DNA from: Streptomyces lucensis JCM 4490
GTDB taxonomy: Bacteria; Actinomycetota; Actinomycetes; Streptomycetales; Streptomycetaceae
Length of the DNA stretch: 64,000 nucleotides
Direction of reading: 5' to 3'
Assembly (NCBI RefSeq): GCF_014650035.1
Contig: NZ_BMUE01000001.1
Coordinates: 496,001 to 560,000 of the forward strand
The notes below the pieces were generated by a model. That model searched no databases, was not told the origin of the DNA, and saw only the letters and a list, made by a program, of their open reading frames with translations. Within the stretch, counting starts at the first letter, position 1, and the number at the start of each line of letters is the position of its first letter. Shown in pieces: positions 10,131 to 17,102 of this stretch. The position numbers were made by a program, and so were the translations under genes.

Positions 10131-10712
10131 CTACTCGCTCCGCCGGGGAGTGAGCCTGTCGAGGTCCAGGCTGATCTCGAAAGGCACAGGGCGCTTCAGA
10201 GTGCCTCGGAAGATGCCGGCGGGCGCGTACACGCCAGTCGGTTCGTCGAGTTCGTAGACGTGGACGACAGGGGCGCCGTCTTCGTCCTCGATGCACCAGT
10301 AGTGCGGGATGCCGGCCTCCGCGTACTTGCGCAGCTTGACCGTGCGGTCCCGGTGCGCGGACTCAGGTGAGACGACCTCGATGACCAGTCGCACCTCGTC
10401 CGGCGCGAACCAGGTGCGGTCTCCGTCGTAGTGGGCCGTCGTCAACAGCAGATCCGGCTCGGGCCGGTTTCGCTCGTCCAGCTTTATGGTCATCTCGCGG
10501 CCGACCCTGACATCGCCGGGCGCCTGCTGCATGAGAGCGACGGTGAGCATGGTGACGAGGTGGCCATGCCACCACCTCTGCGGCGACATCATGAAGACAA
10601 GCGCTCCGTCGATCAGCTCGGTGTGGCGGGGTGCGTCGGGAAGGCGATCCAGGTCCTCCGCGAACCAGCCTTCCTCGCGCGGCGGGCGCATCCAGTCGGG
10701 CAGTGCGGTCAT
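10131..10712 (-). CDS. Uma2-family (DUF820) putative PD-(D/E)XK nuclease
   Basis: A 193-residue protein of the Uma2 family, which is strongly expanded in streptomycetes and cyanobacteria. The predicted restriction-endonuclease-like core is visible: RPEPDLLL, then VIEVVSPESAHRDRTVKLRKYAEAGIPHYWCIED, where the Asp, the Glu of VIEVVSPES and the following Lys make the PD-(D/E)XK pattern. Biological role not established; families of this kind have been linked to mobile elements. The ATG at 10712 follows directly from the conserved N-terminus. Confidence 0.85.
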   Translation of the reverse strand: MTALPDWMRPPREEGWFAEDLDRLPDAPRHTELIDGALVFMMSPQRWWHGHLVTMLTVALMQQAPGDVRVGREMTIKLDERNRPEPDLLLTTAHYDGDRTWFAPDEVRLVIEVVSPESAHRDRTVKLRKYAEAGIPHYWCIEDEDGAPVVHVYELDEPTGVYAPAGIFRGTLKRPVPFEISLDLDRLTPRRSE

Positions 10713-10970
10713 GGCTCAACCGTAGCCACTCGACGAGACCGGGGCCACGAGATCGCCGATGGGGCGACCGCCGTTCCCGGCGTCCTGGAGGCCGGCGTCC
10801 GTCACCGGTGCTGATCCTGTGCCGACTCGGGTTTCGAGAGCAGTTCGCGGGGGGGCAAGGGGTCGGCACCCTCGGTGGTCGGCCCCTTCGCCGTGTCTCC
10901 ACCGTGCGGCGGAGACGGACCAGCCCGCAGGCCGAGGCGGGGCGGGGGCGCGGTGGGGAAAGTGGATCAC

Positions 10971-11501
10971 ATGATGGGGAACGCGATCTCCGGCGTACCG
11001 CGCTGGGCCGTCCGTGCGGCCTACGCCGTACCGCTGCTCACCCTGCCCTCGGGCCTGTGGCGCATCGCCCTGGCCGCCGGGCTCCCGGTGGCGTCGGAGC
11101 CCGTGCGCACGGGCTGGGGCGTGGCCTACGTCCTGGTCCTGACGGCGGTCACCGAAGGGCTCGCCCTGTTGACGCTCGGCCTGGTGCAGCCGTGGGGCGA
11201 GGTGGTGCCGCGCTGGATACCGCTGGTCGGGGGCCGGGCGGTGCGCCCGCTCGCAGTGGTGGCCGCGGCGCTCGCCGGGGCCTGCCTGCTGTCCGCCCTG
11301 AGCCTGCTGGTCGGCTTCGTCCAGGGCGGCAATCTGGCGGACGGCGCCCTCACGGACACCAGGGCCCAGTCCGTCCTCCTCGTCGTCTGCTACACCCCGC
11401 TGCTCGCCTGGGCTCCGCTGCTCACCGTTTCGGCGATCGCGTACTACCGGCGGCGCACTGCTCCGACTCCGGTGCAGGATGGGGTACTTGAGGGCCGCTG
11501 A
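10971..11501 (+). CDS. Multi-pass membrane protein, unknown function
   Basis: A 176-residue protein with about four hydrophobic helices (AAYAVPLLTLPSGLWRIALA, VAYVLVLTAVTEGLALLTLG, LAVVAAALAGACLLSALSLL, SVLLVVCYTPLLAWAPLL) and a short basic C-terminal tail. Nothing indicates transport or catalysis. The start was set at ATG 10971 (another ATG follows at 10974), because residues upstream in frame are low-complexity Arg/Gly/Pro. It precedes the metallo-hydrolase gene by 50 bp and may be in the same transcript. Confidence 0.65.
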   Translation: MMGNAISGVPRWAVRAAYAVPLLTLPSGLWRIALAAGLPVASEPVRTGWGVAYVLVLTAVTEGLALLTLGLVQPWGEVVPRWIPLVGGRAVRPLAVVAAALAGACLLSALSLLVGFVQGGNLADGALTDTRAQSVLLVVCYTPLLAWAPLLTVSAIAYYRRRTAPTPVQDGVLEGR

Positions 11502-11551
11502 GTGGCGGCGGGACCCTCCGCACCGCCGACCGACCACGTCAGGAGTCCGCA

Positions 11552-12493
11552 GTGAGCACCGTGAACCACGACGTCCCCACCCTCGCTCCGCCCCGTGTCG
11601 AAGAGGTCGGTGAGGACGTCTTCGCCTACATCCAGCCCGACGGCGGCTGGTGGATCAACAACACCGGCTTCCTCGTCGGCGGGCGCGGGGTGATCAGCGT
11701 GGACGCCTGCTCCACGGTCCGCCGCACCCGCGCCTACCTGGACGCCATCGCCACGGTCACGCCGCAGCCGGTGCGGACCCTGATCAACACCCACCACCAC
11801 GGTGACCACACCTTCGGCAACCACCTCTTCGACCGGGCCACGATCGTCGGGCACGAGGCCACCCGCGCGGGCGTCCTCGCCTGGGGGGAGCCGAAGTCCG
11901 CGCCGTACTGGACCGATGTCGACTGGGGCGACGTCGTGGTGGAGCCCCCGTTCCTCACCTACACCGACTCCGTGACGGTATGGGCGGACGAACTGCGCGC
12001 GGACGTACGCCACGTGGGTCTGCCGGCCCACACGACGAACGACTCGATCGTCTGGCTGCCCGAGCGCAAGGTGCTCTTCAGCGGCGACCTGCTGTTCAAC
12101 GGCGGCACGCCCTTTCTCGTCCAGGGGTCGGTGGCCGGTGCGATCCGGGTCCTGGAGGAGGTCGTCGCGCCGCTGGGGGCGACGACCATCGTCCCCGGGC
12201 ACGGCGCCGTGTCCGGCCCCGGCCTCGTCGACGACGTACTCGGCTACCTGCGGTTCGTGCAGAAGGCCGCCCGTGACGGCCGTGCCGCCGGACTCACCCC
12301 ACTGGAGACCGCCCGCGAACTCGACCTGGGCCAGTACGCCGGCCTGCTCGACAGCGAGCGCATCGTCGGCAACCTGTACCGGGCCTACGCCGAACTGGAG
12401 GGCGGGCCGCTCGGCCGGCCCGTCGACGTCGGCGCGGCGCTCACGGACATGGTCGCCTTCAACGGCGGCCGGCCCCTGACCTGCCTCGCCTGA
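11552..12493 (+). CDS. Metallo-beta-lactamase-fold hydrolase
   Basis: A 313-residue protein with the MBL zinc motif in INTHHHGDHTFGN (His81, His83, Asp85, His86), a third His in GLPAHTTNDS, the Asp of FSGDLLFNGGTPF, and VPGHGAVSG with the last ligand His. No export signal. The fold hydrolyses thioesters, lactones or other esters; the family also includes polyketide-cluster hydrolases and quinoprotein relatives, so the substrate is open. The GTG at 11552 follows AGGAG at 11541-11545. Confidence 0.85.
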   Translation: MSTVNHDVPTLAPPRVEEVGEDVFAYIQPDGGWWINNTGFLVGGRGVISVDACSTVRRTRAYLDAIATVTPQPVRTLINTHHHGDHTFGNHLFDRATIVGHEATRAGVLAWGEPKSAPYWTDVDWGDVVVEPPFLTYTDSVTVWADELRADVRHVGLPAHTTNDSIVWLPERKVLFSGDLLFNGGTPFLVQGSVAGAIRVLEEVVAPLGATTIVPGHGAVSGPGLVDDVLGYLRFVQKAARDGRAAGLTPLETARELDLGQYAGLLDSERIVGNLYRAYAELEGGPLGRPVDVGAALTDMVAFNGGRPLTCLA

Positions 12494-12555
12494 GCGCGGC
12501 CGGAGCCGTCCGGACGGCCGCCCGGAGTTCGGGGCGGGCCGCCCGGGCGCCGGTG

Positions 12556-13587
12556 TCACATCCCCGTCACCCGCGCCACCGTGAACGGCGTCCGCGGGGT
12601 GCCCGGTCCCATCGGGCCGCCCTTGTCGAACTGGGAGCGGACGACCAGCAGTCCGTGGTGGTCGTGGGCCAGGGTGGTCGGAATCCGGAGGCCGGGGTCG
12701 GTCAGGGTGCGGGTGAGGCGGGCACCGGTGCCGTCCGGGGACAGGTGCCAGCGGGTCAGGGTGTTGGTGGCGTTGTGGGCGACCCACAGGGTGCGGTGCG
12801 CCAGTTCCAGACCGTCGCCGTGCACCATGTCGCCGCCGTGCAGGGCGACCTGGCGCACCGAACCGTCGGCCACCGACACCCGGTACAGGCCCCCGCCGGT
12901 CATGTCGACGACGAACAGCAGGCGCCCGGTGCGGTCGGCGACGATGCCGTTCAGGGTGATGGAACCGGGCGGGTGCGGGGGCAGGGCACCGTTCAGGTCG
13001 TACCGCACGGTCAGCGGCGCCCGGCCGCCGCGGGCGCGGGCCACCTCGGCGGGGGTGACGCGGTAGACCAGCGGGCGCAGGCTGTCGGTGACGTACGCCG
13101 TGCCGTCGGCGGTGACGACGAGGTCGTTCAGGAACGGTGTCTCGTCCCGCGGCGCCTCGAATCGCGCCAGCAGGGAGCGGTCGCGCAGGTCGTACACGTC
13201 GACGCCGGTCGTGGAGTCGATGACCCACAGGCGGCCGGCGCGGTCGGCCTTCAGGCCGTTGGCGGTGGTCCGGCCGTCGGCGCCGGCCGGCAGGAAGACC
13301 TGGGCGGCGCGGCTCCCGGCCGCGGCGCGGTAGACCGCGCCGGTGGTGTACGAGCCGACGTAGGCGTCGCCCGTGCGCGGGTCCAGGGCGATGCCCTCGG
13401 GATAGGCGCGTTCACCGGGCAGGGTGAAGGCCGTCGAGACGCGGGGCCCGCCGGCGGCCCGGGCGGGCGCCGGGGCGGCGACGGCCAGGGCGGCGGCCGC
13501 GGTGGCGCCGGCGCCGGCGGTCAGGAACGTACGGCGGTGGATCGAACGGGACACGGGTAGCGGTGCCTCTCGAATCGGTTGAGCCAT
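12556..13587 (-). CDS. Tat-exported SMP-30/gluconolactonase-like beta-propeller
   Basis: A 343-residue protein. The N-terminus has a twin-arginine signal (RSIHRRTFLTAGAGA, then an Ala-rich hydrophobic stretch ending PARA), so it is predicted to be exported folded. The mature part has repeated propeller-blade strands (GLKADRAGRLWVID, NDLVVTADGTAYVTD, NGIVADRTGRLLFVVD, DGLELAHRTLWVAHN), as in SMP-30 and strictosidine-synthase-like proteins. Enzyme activity, if any, is unknown. The ATG at 13587 was chosen over an upstream in-frame ATG because it gives a normal signal peptide. It is divergent from a MarR regulator and probably controlled by it. Confidence 0.75.
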   Translation of the reverse strand: MAQPIREAPLPVSRSIHRRTFLTAGAGATAAAALAVAAPAPARAAGGPRVSTAFTLPGERAYPEGIALDPRTGDAYVGSYTTGAVYRAAAGSRAAQVFLPAGADGRTTANGLKADRAGRLWVIDSTTGVDVYDLRDRSLLARFEAPRDETPFLNDLVVTADGTAYVTDSLRPLVYRVTPAEVARARGGRAPLTVRYDLNGALPPHPPGSITLNGIVADRTGRLLFVVDMTGGGLYRVSVADGSVRQVALHGGDMVHGDGLELAHRTLWVAHNATNTLTRWHLSPDGTGARLTRTLTDPGLRIPTTLAHDHHGLLVVRSQFDKGGPMGPGTPRTPFTVARVTGM

Positions 13588-13612
13588 CACTTCGGTACGA
13601 GTGCGAAGGTAG

Positions 13613-13626
13613 ATTAGAACCCTAAT
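13613..13626. promoter_or_regulatory. Candidate MarR operator between divergent genes
   Basis: Inverted repeat ATTAG-4-CTAAT in the 106 bp gap between the propeller gene and the MarR gene. It is AT-rich and exactly where a MarR dimer would repress both promoters. Not tested. Confidence 0.5.
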
Positions 13627-13693
13627 GATCGTCAACGCATTAATCACTGCTTGAGGGCGAATGGGTGTACGTGCCCGTTACCATGCGCGGGTG

Positions 13694-14137
13694 ATGACCT
13701 CCATGCCCCCGTCCGAGCGCCTCGGCGCCCACCTCAAGCAGGCCGAACAGGCCCTGAGCGCGACCAAGGCCGCGGTGCTGAGGCCGGCGGGCGTGACGGT
13801 CGCGCAGTACTCGGCGCTGCTCCACCTCTCCGGCAAGCCCGGCATCTCCGCCGCGGCCCTGGCCAGGCTCTGCGGCGTGACGCCGCCCACGATGACCACG
13901 GTCCTGAAGAACCTCCAGGACCGCCGCCTGATCACGCGCACCCCGCACGAGTGGCACAAGAACGTCCTGGAGACCCGGCTCACCGACGAGGGCCGCGCCG
14001 CGCTGGCCGACGCCGACGCGCGCGCCGTACGCGTCGAGCGGGCCCTCGCCGCCGAGTTCACCGACGACGAGCGCGCGGCGCTGGCCGGGCTCCTCGCCCG
14101 CTGCGTCGGCGTGCTGGAGGAACAGCGCCCGCGGTGA
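13694..14137 (+). CDS. MarR-family transcriptional regulator
   Basis: A 147-residue winged-helix protein. The helix-turn-helix lies around residues 48-75 (AALARLCGVTPPTMTTVLKNLQDRRLI), the wing in TRTPHEWHKNVLETRLTDEG, and the flanking helices form the dimer interface. MarR proteins typically repress a neighbouring divergent gene and are released by a small ligand. Here the neighbour is the exported propeller protein. An in-frame GTG at 13691 is an alternative start. Confidence 0.88.
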   Translation: MTSMPPSERLGAHLKQAEQALSATKAAVLRPAGVTVAQYSALLHLSGKPGISAAALARLCGVTPPTMTTVLKNLQDRRLITRTPHEWHKNVLETRLTDEGRAALADADARAVRVERALAAEFTDDERAALAGLLARCVGVLEEQRPR

Positions 14138-14181
14138 CGGGCCCGGTGGCCCCAAGGAGCGCACCGGACAACGCGGTTGAC

Positions 14182-14211
14182 GGCCCCACGGCCCCACGGC
14201 CCCACGGCCCC
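14182..14211. repeat. 8 bp tandem repeat
   Basis: About 3.7 head-to-tail copies of GGCCCCAC, non-coding. Probably slippage-generated; no function apparent. Confidence 0.8.
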
Positions 14212-14428
14212 GCGTGGCCCCGCCGCGCCCGCAACGGGCGCGCGCGGTCCGCGGTTTGCCGTGGTGGCCCGGACGCGGGGCTTCGATGTGTGAGCACGCC
14301 CGGCGCCGAGCACCTCTATACGGGGGAGAAAGCGCTGGGTAAAGCCCTCCCGCACCACATGTCATCACATCGAGTGATTCCCTGGCCTTTGCTTGCACGG
14401 CTCAACCCACGGTTGCCACGCTGTTGCT

Positions 14429-14439
14429 GTCTGTACAAC
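14429..14439. promoter_or_regulatory. Candidate GntR operator
   Basis: GTCTGTACAAC, close to the GTnTAnAC-type half-palindromes bound by HutC-subfamily GntR regulators, centred about 22 bp upstream of the GntR gene. Fits autoregulation. Confidence 0.4.
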
Positions 14440-14455
14440 CTGATGGGAGCGGCCA

Positions 14456-15208
14456 GTGACATTCGGTGAGCAGCCGGCGTACCTGCGTGTCGCGGGTGAT
14501 CTCCGCAAGAAGATCGTCGACGGTTCACTGCCCCCTCATACCCGCCTCCCCTCGCAGGCCCGCATCCGCGAGGAGTACGGCGTCTCGGACACGGTCGCGC
14601 TCGAGGCGCGCAAGGTGCTGATGGCCGAGGGGCTGGTCGAGGGCCGCTCGGGTTCGGGGACGTACGTGCGGGAGCGGCCGGTGCCCCGGCGGGTCGCGCG
14701 CTCCGGCTACCGCCCGGCCGGCGGCGCCACGCCCTTCCGGCAGGAGCAGTCCGACGCCGCGGTCCGCGGCACCTGGGAGTCCCGCAGCGAGCAGGCCGAG
14801 GCCGGGGCCGCTGTGGCCGAGCGGCTCGCGATCCAGGCCGGGGACCGGGTCATGCGCACCAGATACCTGTTCCGGGAGGGTGGTGAACCGATGATGCTGT
14901 CCACCTCCTGGGAGCCGCTCGTCGTCACCGGCCGCACGCCCGTGATGCTGCCCGAGGAGGGCCCGCTCGGCGGCATGGGCGTGGTCGAGCGCATGCGGGC
15001 CATCGACGTCATCGTGGACAACGTCACCGAGGAGGTCGGCGCCCGCCCGGGCCTCGCCGAGGAACTGCACGTGCTCGGCGGCGTCCCCGGCCATGTGGTC
15101 CTGGTCATCCAGCGCACGTACTTCGCCTCCGGCCGTCCGGTGGAGACCGCCGACGTGGTGATCCCGGCCGACCGCTACCGGGCCGCGTACCACCTGCCGG
15201 TGAGGTGA
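14456..15208 (+). CDS. GntR-family regulator, HutC subfamily (UTRA domain)
   Basis: A 250-residue protein. Residues 5-75 form the winged helix-turn-helix (YLRVAGDLRKKIVDGSLPPH, LPSQARIREEYGVSDTVALEARKVLMAEGLVEGRSGSGTYV). Residues about 95-245 form a UTRA effector-binding domain (RYLFREGGEPMMLSTSW, ending VVIPADRYRAAYHLP). UTRA domains bind sugar phosphates, urocanate or similar small molecules. No metabolic target gene is adjacent, so ligand and regulon are unknown. GTG start. Confidence 0.88.
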   Translation: MTFGEQPAYLRVAGDLRKKIVDGSLPPHTRLPSQARIREEYGVSDTVALEARKVLMAEGLVEGRSGSGTYVRERPVPRRVARSGYRPAGGATPFRQEQSDAAVRGTWESRSEQAEAGAAVAERLAIQAGDRVMRTRYLFREGGEPMMLSTSWEPLVVTGRTPVMLPEEGPLGGMGVVERMRAIDVIVDNVTEEVGARPGLAEELHVLGGVPGHVVLVIQRTYFASGRPVETADVVIPADRYRAAYHLPVR

Positions 15209-15618
15209 GGCCTTCGGGGGTGCCGTGCAGGAACGTTCCCGGGACGCCGAGCGCCCCCGAAGTGAGGTAGCGCACACCCCTGGCCGCCCCGGGCGGGCGC
15301 CGACCCGGTCGCCGGGCCGCGGCCGGGGTCCGTCCGGTCGCCGCTATCCGGCCGTTCTCCCAGGTGGCCCGGGTCCCCGCCGGCAGGTCCCCGACTTCGG
15401 GCTGCCCCGTGCGTGACGGCGCGTTCGGTCCCGTGCGCCCCCGGCGTTCTGGCTGGTTGCGTACCTCTTTGTGAAAAGGCGTATTCGCTCCGTGAAGGTT
15501 GGGCGTACGCTCGGGCATATGCGGACTGCGGTTTCCTTATACGAGGCCTGGCGGGGGCCCGGGGCGGGACAAGGAGGGCGGGGCGGTGCGAGAAGGAGTC
15601 ACGAGGGCGGTGGGGCCC
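15209..15618. other. Intergenic region (410 bp)
   Basis: No convincing gene. Just after the GntR stop, a 9 bp stem (15212-15220 with 15254-15262) with a long loop may be a weak terminator. Around 15470-15545 the sequence is AT-richer (for example TTATAC near 15537) and may hold the promoter of the next small gene. Confidence 0.5.
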
Positions 15619-15810
15619 ATGAGTGAGGGCACCGTCTCCCTGCCCTGGATCGTGATACGGCAGGACGACAGCGGCAATCGCTACCGCGTCGGCCGGTACG
15701 CCACCAGGGCCGAGGCCCAGAAGATCGCCGACAGCCTCGACGACCGCGGGCACAAGCAGGTCTACTGGGTCGAGCGCATCGGCCAGAACGGGGACCGCGG
15801 CCACAACTGA
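15619..15810 (+). CDS. Small SPOR-like protein
   Basis: A 63-residue protein: PWIVIRQDDSGNRYRVGRYATRAEAQKIADSL followed by HKQVYWVERI. The pattern of a strand, a Tyr-Arg-Val-Gly strand, an Ala-rich helix after RAEA, and a final strand matches a minimal SPOR-type fold. SPOR domains bind denuded peptidoglycan, but there is no signal peptide here, so it is probably cytoplasmic and may have another role. The track would allow a longer start, but ATG 15619 gives the compact domain. Confidence 0.65.
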   Translation: MSEGTVSLPWIVIRQDDSGNRYRVGRYATRAEAQKIADSLDDRGHKQVYWVERIGQNGDRGHN

Positions 15811-15840
15811 CCGACCGCGCGCTCCCGTAGGCTCCGCCCC

Positions 15841-16251
<411 letters not shown>

Positions 16252-16430
16252 CCCGGCACGAGCACCGGCCGCGCCGCCACCGGCTTCACCCGCACCGCCC
16301 GACCGCCCCTACGCCGTTCGTCCCACAGCGCGCCGGCCCACGCGGTACTGCCCACCGGATATCGGGTATGGGCCCATTAACCCCACCAAACCGGGCATGG
16401 GTGGGTCCGCTGGCCTGGGAAGTGATCGGC

Positions 16431-16829
16431 GTGATCGAGACCGACGGCGACTGGGCCGAGTGGTCTTTCCCCGCGGAACCGGGCGCGGTGCGCGCCGCCC
16501 GCGCGGCGGTGCGCGGCCAGTTGCACGGCTGGGACCTCGACGGCGTCGCCGACCTCGCCGCCCTGCTGGTCAGTGAGCTGGTCACCAACGCGATGCGGCA
16601 CGCCACCGGACCCATCGGCGTACGACTCGTACGCCCCGCCGGACTCGACGGCGCCCTGCGGGTGGAGGTGTCCGACCCGCTTCCCGACCCGCCGCGCGAG
16701 CGCGTCGCCCGGCCCGAGGACGAGAACGGCCGCGGTCTGCAGCTCGTGGCCGGTTCCTCGCTGCGCTGGGGCACCCGGCCCGGCGAGAACGGAAAAGCCG
16801 TCTGGTTCGAACTGGCGGTGCCCGGGTGA
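16431..16829 (+). CDS. RsbW-like ATP-binding anti-sigma/serine kinase domain protein
   Basis: A 132-residue HATPase_c fold protein. The N box is LLVSELVTNAMRHATG, the G boxes are VEVSDPLPDPP and ENGRGLQLVAGSSLRWG, and it ends KAVWFELAVPG. Such single-domain kinases act as anti-sigma factors or phosphorylate anti-sigma antagonists; they are abundant in Streptomyces. The GTG at 16431 was chosen because GGGAAG lies 8 bases upstream; the frame is open to an ATG at 16368. It lies upstream of a SpoIIE-type phosphatase with a related domain, so they may work in one partner-switching pathway. Confidence 0.8.
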   Translation: MIETDGDWAEWSFPAEPGAVRAARAAVRGQLHGWDLDGVADLAALLVSELVTNAMRHATGPIGVRLVRPAGLDGALRVEVSDPLPDPPRERVARPEDENGRGLQLVAGSSLRWGTRPGENGKAVWFELAVPG

Positions 16830-17102
16830 CGCGGGAGCGTGCGCGGGTCGCGTGGGGGTGTACATCCACCGGCGTGCCGTCCACCGTGCGCTCAGCGCCC
16901 ACTACCCGACCCCTCCGGGGTGATTCGCGGGCGTGTTCCCTGGTTAGAAGAGTGGAAGTGTTGTCACGGACCGGTCCGAAAAGCACCTCGACCGAGCTGT
17001 GATCGTGAACACCGTGTTGTGCGGCGCCGTAGTGCTGGATACTGCGGGCAGCCGCCCCCGGTGACCGGTGCCGGACGCGGTGAGCTGGAGGGGACGGTTC
17101 GC

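Larger units (their letters stand above)
14138..14455. other. Intergenic region marR-GntR (318 bp)
   Basis: No gene seen. It holds an 8 bp tandem repeat (14182-14211), a GC-rich stretch, and near the right end an AT-richer promoter-like part with a candidate GntR operator. Confidence 0.6.

Noticed and set aside
12505..12518. Perfect palindrome after the MBL gene as a terminator
   Set aside because: 14 bp with no loop and no T run. It may be part of a weak terminator with the following GC-rich sequence, but this is too uncertain to annotate.
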